From contig NZ_CP048833.1 in assembly GCF_012971725.1 (NCBI RefSeq), positions 3,596,001 through 3,660,000 on the forward strand: a stretch of DNA of 64,000 nucleotides, written 5' to 3'. Below the pieces are notes generated by a model. It saw nothing but the letters and a program-made list of their open reading frames with translations. It was not told the origin of the DNA and made no database searches. A program made the translations under genes and the position numbers. This stretch comes from Pseudomonas multiresinivorans. Lineage in GTDB: Bacteria > Pseudomonadota > Gammaproteobacteria > Pseudomonadales > Pseudomonadaceae. This document shows, one piece after another, positions 44,464-53,182 of the stretch (its first letter is position 1; the number at the start of each line of letters is the position of its first letter).

Positions 44464-45447
44464 ATGGACAAGCGCACACTGGGCCGCAGCGGCCTGCAGG
44501 TATCGGCACTGGGCCTGGGCTGCATGGGCCTGAGCTACGGCTATGGCCCGGCGGTCGATCGCTACGATGGCATCCGTTTGTTACGCCGTGCCTTCGACAG
44601 CGGCGTGACCTTTTTCGACACCGCCGAGGCCTACGGCCCCTTCGCCAACGAAGAGCTGCTGGGCGAGGCCCTGGCACCGGTCCGTGACGAAGTGGTGATC
44701 GCCACCAAGTTCGGCTTCGCGAGCGGTGACGTCGGCCTGGGCCTGGACAGCCGCCCAGAGAACATCCGCGCCATGGCGGAGGCATCGCTCAAGCGCCTGA
44801 AGACCGACCGTATCGACCTGTTCTACCAGCACCGCGTCGATCCGAACGTGCCCATGGAAGACGTGGCCGGCGCCGTCGGCGAGCTGATCCGCGAGGGCAA
44901 GATCAAGCACTTCGGCCTCTCCGAAGCCGGCCCGCAATCCATCCGCCGCGCCCACGCGGTACAGCCGGTGGCGGCGCTGCAGAGCGAGTACTCGCTGTGG
45001 TGGCGCGAACCGGAGAAGGAAATCCTCCCGCTGCTGGCCGAACTGGGCATCGGCTTCGTGCCCTTCAGCCCGCTGGGCAAGGGCTTCCTCACTGGCGCCA
45101 TTGACGAGCGCACGCAGTTTGCGGCCAACGACTTCCGCAACATCGTCCCTCGCTTCTCGGAAGAGAACCGCAAGGCCAATGCCGGGCTGATCGAGGTGCT
45201 CGGCCGCATCGCCGACAGCAAGGGCGCAACCCGCGCGCAGATTGCCATTGCCTGGCTGTTGGCCCAGCAACCCTGGATCGTGCCGATTCCCGGCACCACC
45301 AAGCTGCATCGCCTGGAGGAAAACCTCGGCGCGGCCACGCTGGCACTGGACTCCACCGACCTTGCTGCCATCGAAGCCGCGCTGCGGCAGATCGAGATCG
45401 TCGGCGAGCGCTATCCGGCACACCTGCAGCAACGGGTCGGGCGCTGA
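44464..45447 (+). CDS. Aldo/keto reductase, divergent from the CMD-AKR-ADH operon
   Basis: 327 residues. LGRSGLQVSALGLGCMGLSYGYG start as in the YajO/AKR11-13 type; catalytic DTAEAYGPFANEELLGEAL (Asp, Tyr), Lys in VIATKFGFASG, His in LFYQHRVDPN; cofactor region PIPGTTKLHRLEENLGA. It reduces aldehydes or alpha-keto-carbonyls with NADPH. Together with the divergent reductases it suggests a reactive-carbonyl detoxification region. The ATG follows GGAGAGACCTCG. Confidence 0.93.
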   Translation: MDKRTLGRSGLQVSALGLGCMGLSYGYGPAVDRYDGIRLLRRAFDSGVTFFDTAEAYGPFANEELLGEALAPVRDEVVIATKFGFASGDVGLGLDSRPENIRAMAEASLKRLKTDRIDLFYQHRVDPNVPMEDVAGAVGELIREGKIKHFGLSEAGPQSIRRAHAVQPVAALQSEYSLWWREPEKEILPLLAELGIGFVPFSPLGKGFLTGAIDERTQFAANDFRNIVPRFSEENRKANAGLIEVLGRIADSKGATRAQIAIAWLLAQQPWIVPIPGTTKLHRLEENLGAATLALDSTDLAAIEAALRQIEIVGERYPAHLQQRVGR

Positions 45448-45455
45448 CGCAGAGA

Positions 45456-45481
45456 AAGCCCGGTGCCGGGTGGCACCGGGC
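45456..45481. terminator. Terminator-like hairpin between convergent genes
   Basis: GCCCGGTGCC GGGT GGCACCGGGC: 10-bp perfect stem between the aldo/keto reductase and the nitrilase ends. No strong T-run. Confidence 0.6.
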
Positions 45482-45489
45482 ATTGGCGG

Positions 45490-46419
45490 TCAACCCTCGA
45501 AAGTGACCGGGCGCAAAGGCGCGGTATTCACCTTCAGCTCGAACACGTCCGGCCGCGCGTAGTGGCCGCACACGTCGAAATCGAGGTTGCCCTGGTTGAG
45601 CTGGCCCATGTCGAGGTCGGCATAGAGCTCGGTCTCGCAGTCGAACACCGGCCCGGCCAGCACCTCGCCCAGCGGGCTGACGATCATGCTGCCGCCGCGC
45701 ATCACGTATTCGTCGTCCTTGAAGTCCAGGCCGAACGCCTCGCGGTGCTGCTGCGGATACTCGCCCAGGCGGATCGCCTGGCATGCGGAGAGCACGAACA
45801 CTCGCCCCTCCAGGGCGATGTGCTGCATGGAGCTGGCCCAGGACGGCCGATCATCGGCGGTCGGTGCGCAATACAGCTCCACGCCCTGGGCGTACATGGC
45901 CTGGCGCAGCGCCGGCATGTAGTTCTCCCAGCAGATGACGCTGCCCAGCACGCCGATCTCGCTGTTCACCGGCTCGATCGTCGAACCGTCGCCGAAGCCC
46001 CACACCAACCGTTCCTGGCCCGTCGGCATGAGCTTGCGGTGGTAGCCGGCGATCCCACGCCCCGGCACCAGCGTCACGGCGGTGCAATACAGGGTGCGAC
46101 CAAAGCGCTCGATGATGCCGACCACGGTGATCACGCCGGTCTGTTCGACGATCTCGGCCAGCGCCGCCAGCTCGGGACCGTCCAGCGCCACGGCGCCTTC
46201 CACGTAGCGCTGGTACAACTCGCGCCCGGCGCCGCTGCGGTTGCCGATCACGCTGCCGAAGCTGGCGCCCTTGGGATAGCCGCCGATGTACGCCTCGGGG
46301 AAGACCGCCAGCCTGGCGCCCTGCTCCGCCACGCGGCGCAGGATGCCGCCGGCCTTCTCGACGCTGGCCATGGGTTCGTAGGGAACAGAGGCGGCCTGGA
46401 TGATTGCTACACGGGTCAT
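45490..46419 (-). CDS. Nitrilase
   Basis: 309 residues. Catalytic triad by position: Glu42 in FPEAYIGGYPK, Lys129 in YHRKLMPTGQERLVWG and Cys163 in SVICWENYMP. The WENY sequence after the Cys and the C-terminal CGHYARPDVF are typical of true nitrilases (nitrile to acid plus ammonia) rather than amidases of the AguB group. I started it at the ATG 46419; the frame is open far upstream but runs antisense to the transporter. It lies 29 nt after the MFS gene, in the same operon. Confidence 0.93.
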   Translation of the reverse strand: MTRVAIIQAASVPYEPMASVEKAGGILRRVAEQGARLAVFPEAYIGGYPKGASFGSVIGNRSGAGRELYQRYVEGAVALDGPELAALAEIVEQTGVITVVGIIERFGRTLYCTAVTLVPGRGIAGYHRKLMPTGQERLVWGFGDGSTIEPVNSEIGVLGSVICWENYMPALRQAMYAQGVELYCAPTADDRPSWASSMQHIALEGRVFVLSACQAIRLGEYPQQHREAFGLDFKDDEYVMRGGSMIVSPLGEVLAGPVFDCETELYADLDMGQLNQGNLDFDVCGHYARPDVFELKVNTAPLRPVTFEG

Positions 46420-46448
46420 GGGGACTCCTGACTGCTGGTGAAAAGGGA

Positions 46449-47783
46449 CTAGAAGCGGCTGATGTCGTTGTCGCGGGTTTCCGGCAGGGTCTTCCACAGC
46501 ACCAGCAGGCACGCCAGGGAGACCACCGCGAGATAGGCCGCGGGCAGATTCGCGTCGCCGGTCTGGCGGATCAGCGCGGCGGCGATGAAGGGGCCGGGGC
46601 CGGCGAGAATCGCGAGCGCCAGGTTGTGGCCGAGCGCCGCGCCAGTGGAACGGATCGAGGCCGGGAAGACTTCCACCAGCAACACCACGTCCATTACCGC
46701 GGTGATCGCCACCAGCACGCCCATCACCGTGAGCCCGACCAGGATCGCCAGCGGATTGCCGGTGTTGAGCAGCAGGAAGATCGGATAGGCGAGCACCGTC
46801 AGAGCGGCGGCTGCGCCGAGCAGCAGCTTGCGCCGGCCGATGCTGTCGCTGAGGCGACCGATCAGCGGGTTGACGATGACGTAGACCACCAGCGCGATGC
46901 TGCACAGCCACAGCGCACTGCTGCGCGGCAGGCCGACGGTGCTGACCAGGTGGTTGTTGGCGTAGGTGATGAAGTAGTACAGCGAGACGCCAAACAGCGC
47001 GGAGAAGGCGAAGGTAGTGATGAACGCGCGACGGCGCACGGCCTTGCTCGGCGCGTGGACCTGGTGCGAATCACGCTGGCGCACCATTTCCTCGTAGACC
47101 GGCGTATCGCCCAGCTTGCGGCGGATGAACACGGCGATACCGGTCATCACGATGGACGCCACGAACGGCAGGCGCCAACCCCAGGCCGCCAGTTGCGCAT
47201 CGTCCAGCGCCGAGGAAATGCTCGCCGCGGTGAAGGTGCCGAACAGGAAGGCCAGCCCCGCCGTGCCGGTGATCACGCTGGCGGCGGTGGCGCGGCGGTT
47301 CGACGGCGCGCTCTCGACGATGTAGATGCCGGCGCTCGACCACTCGCCGCCGACCATCATGCCCTGGATGAAGCGCATGGCGATCAGCAGGATCGGCGCG
47401 GCGATGCCGATTGCCTCATAGGAGGGCAACAAGCCGATGATGGTGGTGCACACGCCCATGCCGAAGACGGTGATGATCAGCACCGCGCGGCGGCCGAAGC
47501 GGTCGCCGACAGGGCCGAGGATCAGCGCGCCGAAAGGCCGCGAGAGAAAGCCGACGGCGAATACTGCCAGCGATGACAGCAGCGACACGCCCGGCGCGCT
47601 GGAGGGGAAGAACAGCATGCCGATCACGGCGGCGAAGTAGCCGTAGATGGCGAAGTCGAACCACTCCATGAAGTTGCCGATGCCGACCGCGATGGCCCGC
47701 TTGCGGATATCCGACTGCCCTTTGCTGGTATGGATACTGCTAGCACCCACGCTTTGCGAAATCGCGTCCACAGGACTCTCCAT
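46449..47783 (-). CDS. MFS transporter, metabolite:H+ symporter (ProP/ShiA-like)
   Basis: 444 residues, 12 TM helices. GNFMEWFDFAIYGYFAAVIGMLFFP is the signature TM1 of the metabolite:H+ symporter branch. Also visible: SRPFGALILGPVGDRFGRRAVLI and MRFIQGMMVGGEWSSAGIYIVESAP. It probably imports the nitrile or a related acid used by the nitrilase. A GTG at 47771 with GGAGA five bases upstream is a possible later start. Divergent from a LysR gene (68 bp), so the nitrilase-transporter pair is probably LysR-controlled. Confidence 0.9.
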   Translation of the reverse strand: MESPVDAISQSVGASSIHTSKGQSDIRKRAIAVGIGNFMEWFDFAIYGYFAAVIGMLFFPSSAPGVSLLSSLAVFAVGFLSRPFGALILGPVGDRFGRRAVLIITVFGMGVCTTIIGLLPSYEAIGIAAPILLIAMRFIQGMMVGGEWSSAGIYIVESAPSNRRATAASVITGTAGLAFLFGTFTAASISSALDDAQLAAWGWRLPFVASIVMTGIAVFIRRKLGDTPVYEEMVRQRDSHQVHAPSKAVRRRAFITTFAFSALFGVSLYYFITYANNHLVSTVGLPRSSALWLCSIALVVYVIVNPLIGRLSDSIGRRKLLLGAAAALTVLAYPIFLLLNTGNPLAILVGLTVMGVLVAITAVMDVVLLVEVFPASIRSTGAALGHNLALAILAGPGPFIAAALIRQTGDANLPAAYLAVVSLACLLVLWKTLPETRDNDISRF

Positions 47784-47851
47784 CCCTTGTTATGTTTGTG
47801 TGGACGCCAGACTAGGAAGCCCCACGACCGCAGGGCAAACGATTAGGAAAT

Positions 47852-48778
47852 ATGAGCCGGATTAACATACGTAATATCGCGCGGATCGACCTGAACCTGC
47901 TGCTGACCTTCCACTGCCTGATGACCGAGCGCAGCGCCACTCGCGCCTCGGCCATGTTGCACGTGACCCAGGGCGCGGTGAGCTCGGCCCTGCGCCGGCT
48001 GCGCGAGCACTTCGGCGATGAGCTGTTCATCCGCACGGCCTCCGGCATGCAGCCCACGCGCAAGGCGATGGAGCTGGCACCGAAGATCGCCGAGGCGTTG
48101 ACGTCGATTTCCGGGGTGCTGGGCGCCGAGCCGGATTTCTCGCCGCGCGACTCCAGCTACGTGTTCAACATCGGCCTGTCCGACGACATCGAGGCCTACC
48201 TCGCCCCGCGCATCGTCAATGCCGCAGCCGCAGAAGGATTGGGTGTGAGCTTCGCCTTCCACCAGAGCAACAGCTCGCTGTGGAAGCAGTCCCTGCAGGA
48301 CCCGGACATGGACCTGGTGATCTGCAGCGAACCCAAGGACTTCAACACCAGCTATTCGTCGCAGGTGCTGTTCTCCTCGTCCTACGCCTGCCTGTTCCGC
48401 TCCCGGGGCCGTGCGGCGGACGAGCCGATTGCCCTGGAGGAATACTTCGCCGCCAACCACGTGCGGGTGTCCTACGACGGCAGGCGCGGCTTCATCGATG
48501 ACATGTTCGAAGCGGCAGGCTACGCGCGGCGCGTGACCGCCTCTTTCACGCACTTCAGTGGCGCACTGACGACGCTGATGAGCAGCGAGGTGATCGCCAC
48601 CATCCCCAGCTTCGCGGCCGAAAGCTACGCGGCAATGACCGACCTGAGTGTCAGCCCGGTGCCGTTCCCGGTGCCCTCTTTCCGCTGTTTCATGGTCTGG
48701 GACATCGCCCGCCACAACAAGCCGCACCACGAGTGGCTGCGGCAGTTCATCGGCGAACTGGCGCAGAAGCTCGGCTGA
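47852..48778 (+). CDS. LysR-family regulator (NodD/NahR-like subgroup), divergent from nitrilase operon
   Basis: 308 residues. The HTH (RIDLNLLLTFHCLMTERSATRASAMLHVTQGAVSSALRRLREHFGDELFIRTASGMQPTRKA across residues 10-70) has the RIDLNLL start of the NodD/NahR/SyrM subgroup. The effector domain follows. It is divergent from the MFS-nitrilase operon, which is the probable target, with the nitrile or its acid as inducer (inference). Confidence 0.9.
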   Translation: MSRINIRNIARIDLNLLLTFHCLMTERSATRASAMLHVTQGAVSSALRRLREHFGDELFIRTASGMQPTRKAMELAPKIAEALTSISGVLGAEPDFSPRDSSYVFNIGLSDDIEAYLAPRIVNAAAAEGLGVSFAFHQSNSSLWKQSLQDPDMDLVICSEPKDFNTSYSSQVLFSSSYACLFRSRGRAADEPIALEEYFAANHVRVSYDGRRGFIDDMFEAAGYARRVTASFTHFSGALTTLMSSEVIATIPSFAAESYAAMTDLSVSPVPFPVPSFRCFMVWDIARHNKPHHEWLRQFIGELAQKLG

Positions 48779-48795
48779 CGGGAGCTTCTGATCTT

Positions 48796-48872
48796 GTAGG
48801 AGCGAGCTTGCTCGCGAACAGTTTTCCCGACGACTCGGGCGTCAAGCGGTTCGCGAGCAAGCTCGCTCCTAC
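48796..48872. repeat. Inverted pair of REP elements (type A) overlapping a stop codon
   Basis: Forward 48796-48818, reverse 48850-48872. On the minus strand the second copy supplies the TAG stop of the small gene at 48869-49108. Confidence 0.9.
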
Positions 48873-49108
48873 AGTTTGTCCAGCGCCAGGGGTCGATACA
48901 GCGGCTCGCTGCTCAGCACCTTGATGCCTTCGGGAGAACTCTCCAACAGGCGGCGCTCGCTGTCGGCCACCAGCAGTTCCAGGCCATAACCCAGATCGCC
49001 CAGACAACCGGCAATGCTGCTCACGGCCTCCTTCGCCCACGGCAGGTCGGAATCGAAATGGCCGAGCAACTGGCCATGGCGCTGAATGATCAGACGGTAC
49101 TTCTGCAT
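48869..49108 (-). CDS. Small protein of unknown function
   Basis: 79 residues: MQKYRLIIQRHGQLLGHFDSDLPWAKEAVSSIAGCLGDLGYGLELLVADSERRLLE pattern, soluble, no signal. It looks like a compact alpha/beta protein and has protein-like composition, but I cannot name a family. GAGAGA lies upstream of the ATG at 49108. The last codon (CTG) abuts the TAG of a REP, which acts as the stop. It is divergent from the MOSC gene, 143 bp apart; the gap is AT-rich and probably holds both promoters. Confidence 0.7.
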   Translation of the reverse strand: MQKYRLIIQRHGQLLGHFDSDLPWAKEAVSSIAGCLGDLGYGLELLVADSERRLLESSPEGIKVLSSEPLYRPLALDKL

Positions 49109-49251
49109 GGAAATCTCTCGATGAAGAATCGGACTTGAATAAATTCTGGTATCGAATCGAAACATTGACAGAGCCTACCGATCTGGCAGATTTTGTCCAG
49201 GTAGTTTTTGATCGATACCATATTCACCCGCTTCACCAGGAGTGTTCCGCG

Positions 49252-49950
49252 ATGAACCTGCCCTCCATCCGCCTCGATGCCCTTCTCACTGGTCGCGCCG
49301 TGCCTTTCACCCGGCCAGGCTCGCGCAGCGCCATTGCCAAGCTGCCGCGCCAGGCGGCACTGAGGGTGACCAGGCTGGGCCTGGAAAGCGACGAACAAGG
49401 TGATCTGCGTGTGCACGGCGGGGTGGAAAAGGCCATTCACCACTACCCCCGCGAGCACTACGCCGACTGGTCTGCCGAACTAGGTGAACACCCGCTGCTG
49501 AGCCAGCCCGGCGCATTTGGCGAGAACTTCAGCAGCACAGGCTGGACCGAGCGTGATCTCTGCCTGGGCGACCGCATACGCGCCGGCACGGCGTTGCTGG
49601 AGGTGTCGCAGGGGCGCATGCCCTGCTGGAAGCTCAACGACCGCTTCGACGTGGTGCAAATGGCCCTGCGGGTGCAGGAGTCGGGACGTACCGGCTGGTA
49701 CTACCGGGTACTGGAGGAAGGCTCCGTCGCTGCGGGTGCGACACTGGAAGTGGTCGAGCGTCCGTATCCCGACTGGTCGCTGCAACGGCTCTCCGCCGTA
49801 CTGTTCGACAAGCGCGTGGATGCCGATGTCCTGCGCGAATGCCTGGAACTGCCGCTCCCGCCGAACTGGCGCCGCACCCTGTCGCGGCGCCTGGAGAACG
49901 GCGCGGTGGAAGACTGGAGCCCGCGACTGGAAGGCGCGCCGAAAGCCTGA
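49252..49950 (+). CDS. MOSC-domain protein (YiiM-like)
   Basis: 232 residues. The MOSC domain is centred on the conserved Cys125 in VSQGRMPCWKLNDRF. Also present are VHGGVEKAIHHYPREHY, GAFGENFSSTGWTERDLCLGDRIRAG and a C-terminal 3-alpha-like part, matching E. coli YiiM, which uses molybdenum cofactor to reduce N-hydroxylated compounds. AGGAG lies nine bases before the ATG at 49252; an upstream in-frame start lacks conserved sequence. It is tail-to-tail with the EamA gene (1-nt gap). Confidence 0.9.
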   Translation: MNLPSIRLDALLTGRAVPFTRPGSRSAIAKLPRQAALRVTRLGLESDEQGDLRVHGGVEKAIHHYPREHYADWSAELGEHPLLSQPGAFGENFSSTGWTERDLCLGDRIRAGTALLEVSQGRMPCWKLNDRFDVVQMALRVQESGRTGWYYRVLEEGSVAAGATLEVVERPYPDWSLQRLSAVLFDKRVDADVLRECLELPLPPNWRRTLSRRLENGAVEDWSPRLEGAPKA

Positions 49951-49951
49951 C

Positions 49952-50902
49952 TCAGGACTCCATGGCACGAGCCGGAACCTGCGCCGGCGCGCGGTGCAGG
50001 CCGATGGCCCAGAGCACGCCAACGGTGAGCAGGACAATCGCCAGCGCTTCCACCGGACCGGGCAACCGCTGCTCGTTGATGTACGCATAGGCGCAGGCGA
50101 ACAACGTCTCGAAGACGATCAGCTGCCCGCCCAGGCTCATCGGCAGGCGGCGCGTCGCCGCGTTCCACAGGCCATTGGCGACCCAGGAACCAAACACGGC
50201 GAGGAACAGCGACACCCAGAGGAACGCCATCCAGCGCTCCGCGGCAACGCCACTCGGCACTGCCTGCGGCGCAATCAGCACGCCAACGCCCGCCAGTATC
50301 ACGGCCATCACGCCCGTCACCACGCCGATCAGCGTCGACCATTCGTGACTGTTGAAGTGGCTGGCCTTCAGGTAACGCGCGTTGGCGCTGGCGTACCAGG
50401 ACCAGCAGGCCACGCCACAGAAACCGCAGACGATGCCGAGAATGCGCTCGCCCGGCGTACTCCCGGCGGCCATCAGCGCCGAAGGGTCGAGGTTGATGCA
50501 GAGGATGCCCAGGGCCACCAGCGCCAGCGGCAGCTTCATTCGCGACAGCGGCAGCGAATCATGTTCCGAACGGCTCTGGTAGGCGATCGCCAGCGGCATG
50601 ATGCCGTTGATCAGCGAGGCCGCCGCCACTCCGGCGAACTGCACCGCCGCCGAGAGCAGCGCGAAGTACAGCAGGTTGCCGGCCAGCGACAGGCGCATCA
50701 GCATCGAAAGGTCTTCGCGGCTGACCCGGCGCAGCAGGCCGAGGGCCACCGGCAAGGCGACCAGCAACGAGATGGCGCCATACAGCGCGAAACGCACGGA
50801 GCTGATCAGCAGCGGGTTGAATTCCGGCACCAGCGACGGCGCCAGGATCACTCCGCCCCAGATTGCGCCTGCCATGCCTGCGTAGACCACCCCGCGTTTC
50901 AT
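49952..50902 (-). CDS. EamA/DMT-family transporter
   Basis: 316 residues, 10 predicted TM helices in two five-helix repeats, e.g. VVYAGMAGAIWGGVILAPSL, LLISSVRFALYGAISLLVALPVALGL and, in the second half, ILGIVCGFCGVACWSWYASANARYL and LGGQLIVFETLFACAYAYINEQRLP. This is the drug/metabolite transporter superfamily, usually exporting amino acids or metabolites. The ATG at 50902 is preceded by GAGG; a TTG two codons earlier is possible. Divergent from the LysR gene at 51040, its likely regulator. Confidence 0.9.
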   Translation of the reverse strand: MKRGVVYAGMAGAIWGGVILAPSLVPEFNPLLISSVRFALYGAISLLVALPVALGLLRRVSREDLSMLMRLSLAGNLLYFALLSAAVQFAGVAAASLINGIMPLAIAYQSRSEHDSLPLSRMKLPLALVALGILCINLDPSALMAAGSTPGERILGIVCGFCGVACWSWYASANARYLKASHFNSHEWSTLIGVVTGVMAVILAGVGVLIAPQAVPSGVAAERWMAFLWVSLFLAVFGSWVANGLWNAATRRLPMSLGGQLIVFETLFACAYAYINEQRLPGPVEALAIVLLTVGVLWAIGLHRAPAQVPARAMES

Positions 50903-51039
50903 CTCCAACGACCTCGATACTGCAATGAATGCCTAGAAAGTGCCGCCACGGTAGCGGCTGTGCTAGCTTCTGACCAAGGATAAATCCGCACCGAGGCATT
51001 CCCCGGAGGAATGCCTGACGCTTTCACCGGAGCCCCGTC

Positions 51040-51954
51040 ATCAGCCGATATCTACGCACCCTGCCGCCCCTGGAAACCCTCATCACCTTCGAGGCCGTTG
51101 GCCGCTGCGGCAGCTTCACCCAGGCCGCCACTGAGCTGTTCCTCACGCAGAGCGCGGTGAGCAAGCAGATGCGGGCGCTGGAGAGCAGCCTCAAGGTGCC
51201 GCTGTTCGAACGCAAACCGCGTGGCGTCACCCTCACCGCTGCCGGCGCGGAGTTGCTGAGCACCGTGGACATGCTGCTGGAGCGCCTGCAACACAGCGTG
51301 CGGCGCATCCGCAACGTGCACCAGAGCAACGCCGTGTCGGTACTGGCGACCCACGCCATGGCGCAGTTCTGGCTGTTTCCCAGGCTGATCGAGTTCAACA
51401 AGGCGCATCCCGGCATTGCCGTGCACGTGCACGCGATCAACGAGATGGACGAAGCCAGCCTGGTGGATTTCGACCTGGGCATCCTCTACGGCGCGGGCGA
51501 CTGGACCACGCTGGACAGCCGCTTCGTGCTGCCGGAAGTGGTCTATCCGGTCGCCCGCCCGGACTTCGACGCCTCGCGTATCACCAGCCTCGACCAGCTT
51601 GCCGCCGCGCCGCTGGTGCAACTGGATACCTCGGCCTGGAGCTGCCTGGACTGGCACGATTGGTTCGGCCACTTCGGCAAGGATTACCAGCCAGCGGAAA
51701 GCGACCCGGTGTTCAACCAGCTCACCCTCGCCTACCGCGCCGTGCAGCAGGGCATGGGCATCGGCCTGGCCTGGGGCTTCATGGCCGACGAAGCCGTGGC
51801 CAGCGGCGAGATGCAACGGGTGACCGACCTGGCCATGGTCACCGAGCGCGGCGAATACCTGGTGTCGCTGCGCCATCGAGAGCTGTCGCCGGCCGCGCAG
51901 CTGTTCCATGACTGGCTGCTGGCATCACTGGGCCTGGATGAAGCGGCTGCGTAG
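51040..51954 (+). CDS. LysR-family regulator with an apparent ATC start codon
   Basis: 304 residues if started at ATC 51040. The frame upstream of the first ATG/GTG (51157) clearly codes for the LysR HTH: translated from 51061 it reads LPPLETLITFEAVGRCGSFT and then QAATELFLTQSAVSKQM. Between the in-frame stop at 51016 and this point there is no ATG, GTG or TTG. GGAG (51029-51032) lies seven bases before ATC AGC CGA TAT, so initiation there would give (M)SRYLRTLPPLETL. An out-of-frame ATG at 51011 with a strong GGAGGA is the alternative, implying a one-base frameshift. Divergent from the EamA gene. Confidence 0.82.
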   Translation: MSRYLRTLPPLETLITFEAVGRCGSFTQAATELFLTQSAVSKQMRALESSLKVPLFERKPRGVTLTAAGAELLSTVDMLLERLQHSVRRIRNVHQSNAVSVLATHAMAQFWLFPRLIEFNKAHPGIAVHVHAINEMDEASLVDFDLGILYGAGDWTTLDSRFVLPEVVYPVARPDFDASRITSLDQLAAAPLVQLDTSAWSCLDWHDWFGHFGKDYQPAESDPVFNQLTLAYRAVQQGMGIGLAWGFMADEAVASGEMQRVTDLAMVTERGEYLVSLRHRELSPAAQLFHDWLLASLGLDEAAA

Positions 51955-52416
51955 CAACTCGATCACCTGCCCGATCGACGGCCCCTGCACTGCTGGGGGT
52001 ACGGGCGCCTCGCCGAACTCGCGCCAGACGAACAGGGTCAGCTCGGCGCCGTCGGTCTGGGTGGCGGCATCCTCGATATGGGCGAACTGGCTCAGCGTGC
52101 GATAGCGCTCATCGGCCCAGAACAGCTCCTCCACCCAGGCGTACACCGGGATGAAATGGAAGTGGATCGGGAAGCCCGGCGAATGACCGAAGCGGCCGAT
52201 GTACAGCCATTTGGGTTGCAGCGTCTGCTCGAGGATGCGCTGGACCTTCGCCATCAACCCGCCCATTTCAGCCAGCGCGGCTTCCGGCAGGTCGGCCAGC
52301 GAGTCCGCCGGCTGCTTCGAACCGAGCATCAGGTAACCCGGCAAGGCGGACGCCAGATGGTGGTTGAGCAGCCAGTGCTCAGTCTGGTGAATGACGTGGG
52401 AGGAAGGAATCTGCAT
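51925..52416 (-). CDS. HIT-family protein
   Basis: 163 residues. The HIT nucleotide-hydrolase motif appears as HSPGFPIHFHFIPVY (His-x-His-x) near residue 95-105, preceded by WLLNHHLASALPGYLMLGSKQPADSLADLPEAALAEMGGLMAKVQRIL. The third His of HxHxHxx is replaced, so catalysis is uncertain. It overlaps the convergent LysR end by 30 nt. The ATG at 52416 has no good Shine-Dalgarno sequence. Confidence 0.82.
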   Translation of the reverse strand: MQIPSSHVIHQTEHWLLNHHLASALPGYLMLGSKQPADSLADLPEAALAEMGGLMAKVQRILEQTLQPKWLYIGRFGHSPGFPIHFHFIPVYAWVEELFWADERYRTLSQFAHIEDAATQTDGAELTLFVWREFGEAPVPPAVQGPSIGQVIELLRSRFIQAQ

Positions 52417-52475
52417 CGATTGGCGTCCGGCGAAACGGGACGCCAATCTAGCAGACACAGCTCTTGCAAGGGCGC

Positions 52476-53165
52476 TCAGGCGAGCGCGACCCAGCCGCGG
52501 AAGGCGAAGCCGACATAGAAGGCCTCGATGCGGCTGAAGCCGGCTTCCCAGAGCAGCGCTTCGTCCTGCTCGGGAGTGAGGATGTTCAGGTGCGCGTCCA
52601 CGGCGCTGCGAGCCTGCTGGGCGTTGGCCGGTTCCATCCCCGAGCTGACGGCGAAATCGGCATAGCGCGATAGCCAGCGCGCCCGTTCGCCAGCGCCTTG
52701 CGGTACGCACAGGTGAGCCATGACGAAGGCAGAGCCGGGCTTGAGCCGGGAGTGGATCTCACGCAGCGTGCGCAAGCGCTCCGCCTCGGGCAGAAAGTGC
52801 AGCGTCAGCAGGCAGGCGCCACCGTCGAACGGGCCAGGCGGTGCGTCATCGATATAGCCCTGCAGCAGTTCGGCCCGGCGTGCGTGCGGCCCCAGCATCT
52901 GCGCGGCCACCGCGAGCATCTCGGCGGAAGGGTCGACGCCTGTGAAGCGCCAGGACGGCTGGGCTTCGGCGAAGGCTCGCAGCTCCATGCCGCCGCCCGC
53001 GCCGAGTACCAGCAGGTGGCCGTCGGGCGGCGCATTCTCGGCCAGCAGGATGGCGGCCATGCGGTGCAGGTCGAACAGGCCGGGGACGAAGCGCGGCGGA
53101 TTTTCCGCATAGCGCGCGGCGGCGTCGGGATCGTGGAACGGGGCCATCAGTTCGGAGTGGTTCAC
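52476..53165 (-). CDS. SAM-dependent class I methyltransferase
   Basis: 229 residues. SAM-binding motif I is LLVLGAGGGMELRAFAEA (about 50-66), followed by the acidic FTGVDPSAEMLAVA and later FDGGACLLTLHFLPEAERLRTLREIHSRLKPGSAFVMAHL. Substrate unknown. I used the GTG at 53165 because AAAGGA lies six bases upstream; an ATG at 53186 that overlaps the preceding stop (ATGA) is a real alternative. It is co-oriented with the DUF1360 gene and probably in its operon under Rrf2-linked control. Confidence 0.87.
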   Translation of the reverse strand: MNHSELMAPFHDPDAAARYAENPPRFVPGLFDLHRMAAILLAENAPPDGHLLVLGAGGGMELRAFAEAQPSWRFTGVDPSAEMLAVAAQMLGPHARRAELLQGYIDDAPPGPFDGGACLLTLHFLPEAERLRTLREIHSRLKPGSAFVMAHLCVPQGAGERARWLSRYADFAVSSGMEPANAQQARSAVDAHLNILTPEQDEALLWEAGFSRIEAFYVGFAFRGWVALA

Positions 53166-53182
53166 GGCGAGTCCTTTCAACG

